Notes under the pieces: model-generated
What the model was told of the DNA's origin: nothing
Databases searched by the model: none
The model's input: the letters and a program-made list of their open reading frames with translations, nothing else
In this document: positions 6,677 to 7,159 of the stretch, piece by piece
How the letters are laid out: each line of letters begins with the position of its first letter
How positions within the stretch are numbered: position 1 is the first letter of the stretch
From: an uncultured Clostridia bacterium
Lineage (GTDB): Bacteria; Bacillota; Clostridia; Christensenellales; UBA1242
Length of the DNA stretch: 7,159 bases
Assembly (NCBI GenBank): GCA_947584775.1
Contig: CANPWT010000053.1
Location: 1-7,159 of the forward strand
Reading direction: 5' to 3'
Program-made: the position numbers and the translations under genes

Positions 6677-7159
6677 AATTATAGTTTTAATTTGCACCAT
6701 ACTTTTGGCCATTTTTGGCTGTGTTATGGTGTACAGCGCTAGCAAATATTCGGCAAGCGTGCAATACAACGATTCCTACTTTTACCTAAAAAAACAAATA
6801 ATTGGCGTAACAATTGGCTTAATTGGGCTTATTATTTGTTCGTTTGTGTCGCATAAAATATTTAAAAAGTTTTATTGGGGTTTTTACATCGTTGGAGCGT
6901 GCTTCCTTTTGCTGGTGTTTATTCCCGGGCTGGGCAAGTCTAGTTACGGGGCAACAAGGTGGATAGGCTTTGGCTCGTTTACTATGCAACCAAGCGAAAT
7001 TGCCAAATTTTGCCTAGTTTTGTTTTTGGCGGGCTTTTTAAGCGAGGGGGACAGGCTTGCCAAACCCAAAAATATCATCTTTTGCCTGCTTTTAGGCGGA
7101 GTGTACTGCTTGCTAATTATGTTAGAGCCAAACATGAGCATTACAATTTGTTTGGCACT
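6657..7159 (+). CDS. ftsW: SEDS peptidoglycan polymerase FtsW/SpoVE, 5' part (cut by window edge)
   Basis: This is the N-terminal 167 residues of a SEDS-family membrane protein; the rest lies beyond the window. SEDS proteins polymerise lipid II into glycan strands and pair with a class B PBP, here presumably the one at 915. Visible are an N-terminal membrane segment ending in VMVYSAS (22-28), a second and third segment around 47-63 and 73-90, the loop motif GATRWI (98-103), QPSEIAKF (111-118) and LEPNMSIT (146-153). The last stands where many homologues read (E/Q)PDxGT, so Asp and Gly are replaced by Asn and Ser. The ATG at 6657 lies inside the murD end (20-base overlap, different frame). No good Shine-Dalgarno is close: AAAGAG is only one base away and GAGGGGAG (6624-6631) is 25 bases away. 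Coupling to murD translation is therefore likely. Position suggests the SpoVE/FtsW branch rather than RodA; the two names cannot be separated on this fragment. Confidence 0.93.
   Translation, partial: MKLKKNRIIVLICTILLAIFGCVMVYSASKYSASVQYNDSYFYLKKQIIGVTIGLIGLIICSFVSHKIFKKFYWGFYIVGACFLLLVFIPGLGKSSYGATRWIGFGSFTMQPSEIAKFCLVLFLAGFLSEGDRLAKPKNIIFCLLLGGVYCLLIMLEPNMSITICLA

Noticed and set aside
6944..7141. Minus-strand open frame opposite ftsW/spoVE
   Set aside because: The plus strand encodes clear SEDS motifs (GATRWI, QPSE); the antisense frame has no support.
1..7159. Mobile element, CRISPR, tRNA/rRNA or riboswitch
   Set aside because: I saw no transposase or integrase motifs, regularly spaced repeats, tRNA-like cloverleaf or known aptamer pattern. 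Gaps between genes are all shorter than about 115 bases.

Overview
The window is AT-rich DNA that reads like a low-GC Gram-positive bacterium (Bacillota, most likely an uncultured clostridial lineage). The evidence is the AT-rich codon choice, Shine-Dalgarno sites of the AGGAG type, consensus-like TTGAC/TATAAT promoters, a penicillin-binding protein ending in a PASTA domain, and a MurE carrying the meso-diaminopimelate signature DNPR. No in-frame UGA recoding is needed. I cannot name a species.

Layout. Positions 1-92 are non-coding and hold a strong bidirectional terminator hairpin plus two smaller palindromes with the same kind of loop. Positions 93-800 (minus strand) encode a 235-residue protein of unknown function built from about six degenerate 28-39-residue helical repeats. 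It has its own near-perfect sigma-A promoter, Shine-Dalgarno site and terminator, so it is a single-gene unit. Positions 801-914 are a divergent promoter region. From 915 to the end (plus strand) lies a peptidoglycan synthesis/cell division (dcw) operon: SpoVD/FtsI-type PBP, murE, mraY, murD, and the 5' part of an ftsW/spoVE gene cut by the window edge.

The gene order spoVD-murE-mraY-murD-spoVE is that of Bacillus subtilis and relatives, with no murF between murE and mraY. Upstream, where mraZ, rsmH and ftsL commonly lie, there is the unrelated divergent repeat-protein gene, so the cluster here starts at the PBP. The products act in one pathway. MurD and MurE add D-Glu and (inferred) meso-DAP to the UDP-MurNAc peptide in the cytoplasm, MraY moves the completed precursor onto undecaprenyl phosphate, and the SEDS protein (FtsW/SpoVE) polymerises lipid II glycan strands that the class B PBP cross-links.

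Most of the window is ordinary core machinery. The points worth a second look are the helical-repeat protein, a TATAAT box placed so close to the PBP start that its transcript would be leaderless, a SpoVD-type redox cysteine pair around the PBP active site, and two ligase-to-membrane-protein gene overlaps that look translationally coupled. I found no evidence of a mobile element, CRISPR array, tRNA/rRNA gene or clear new multi-gene system.
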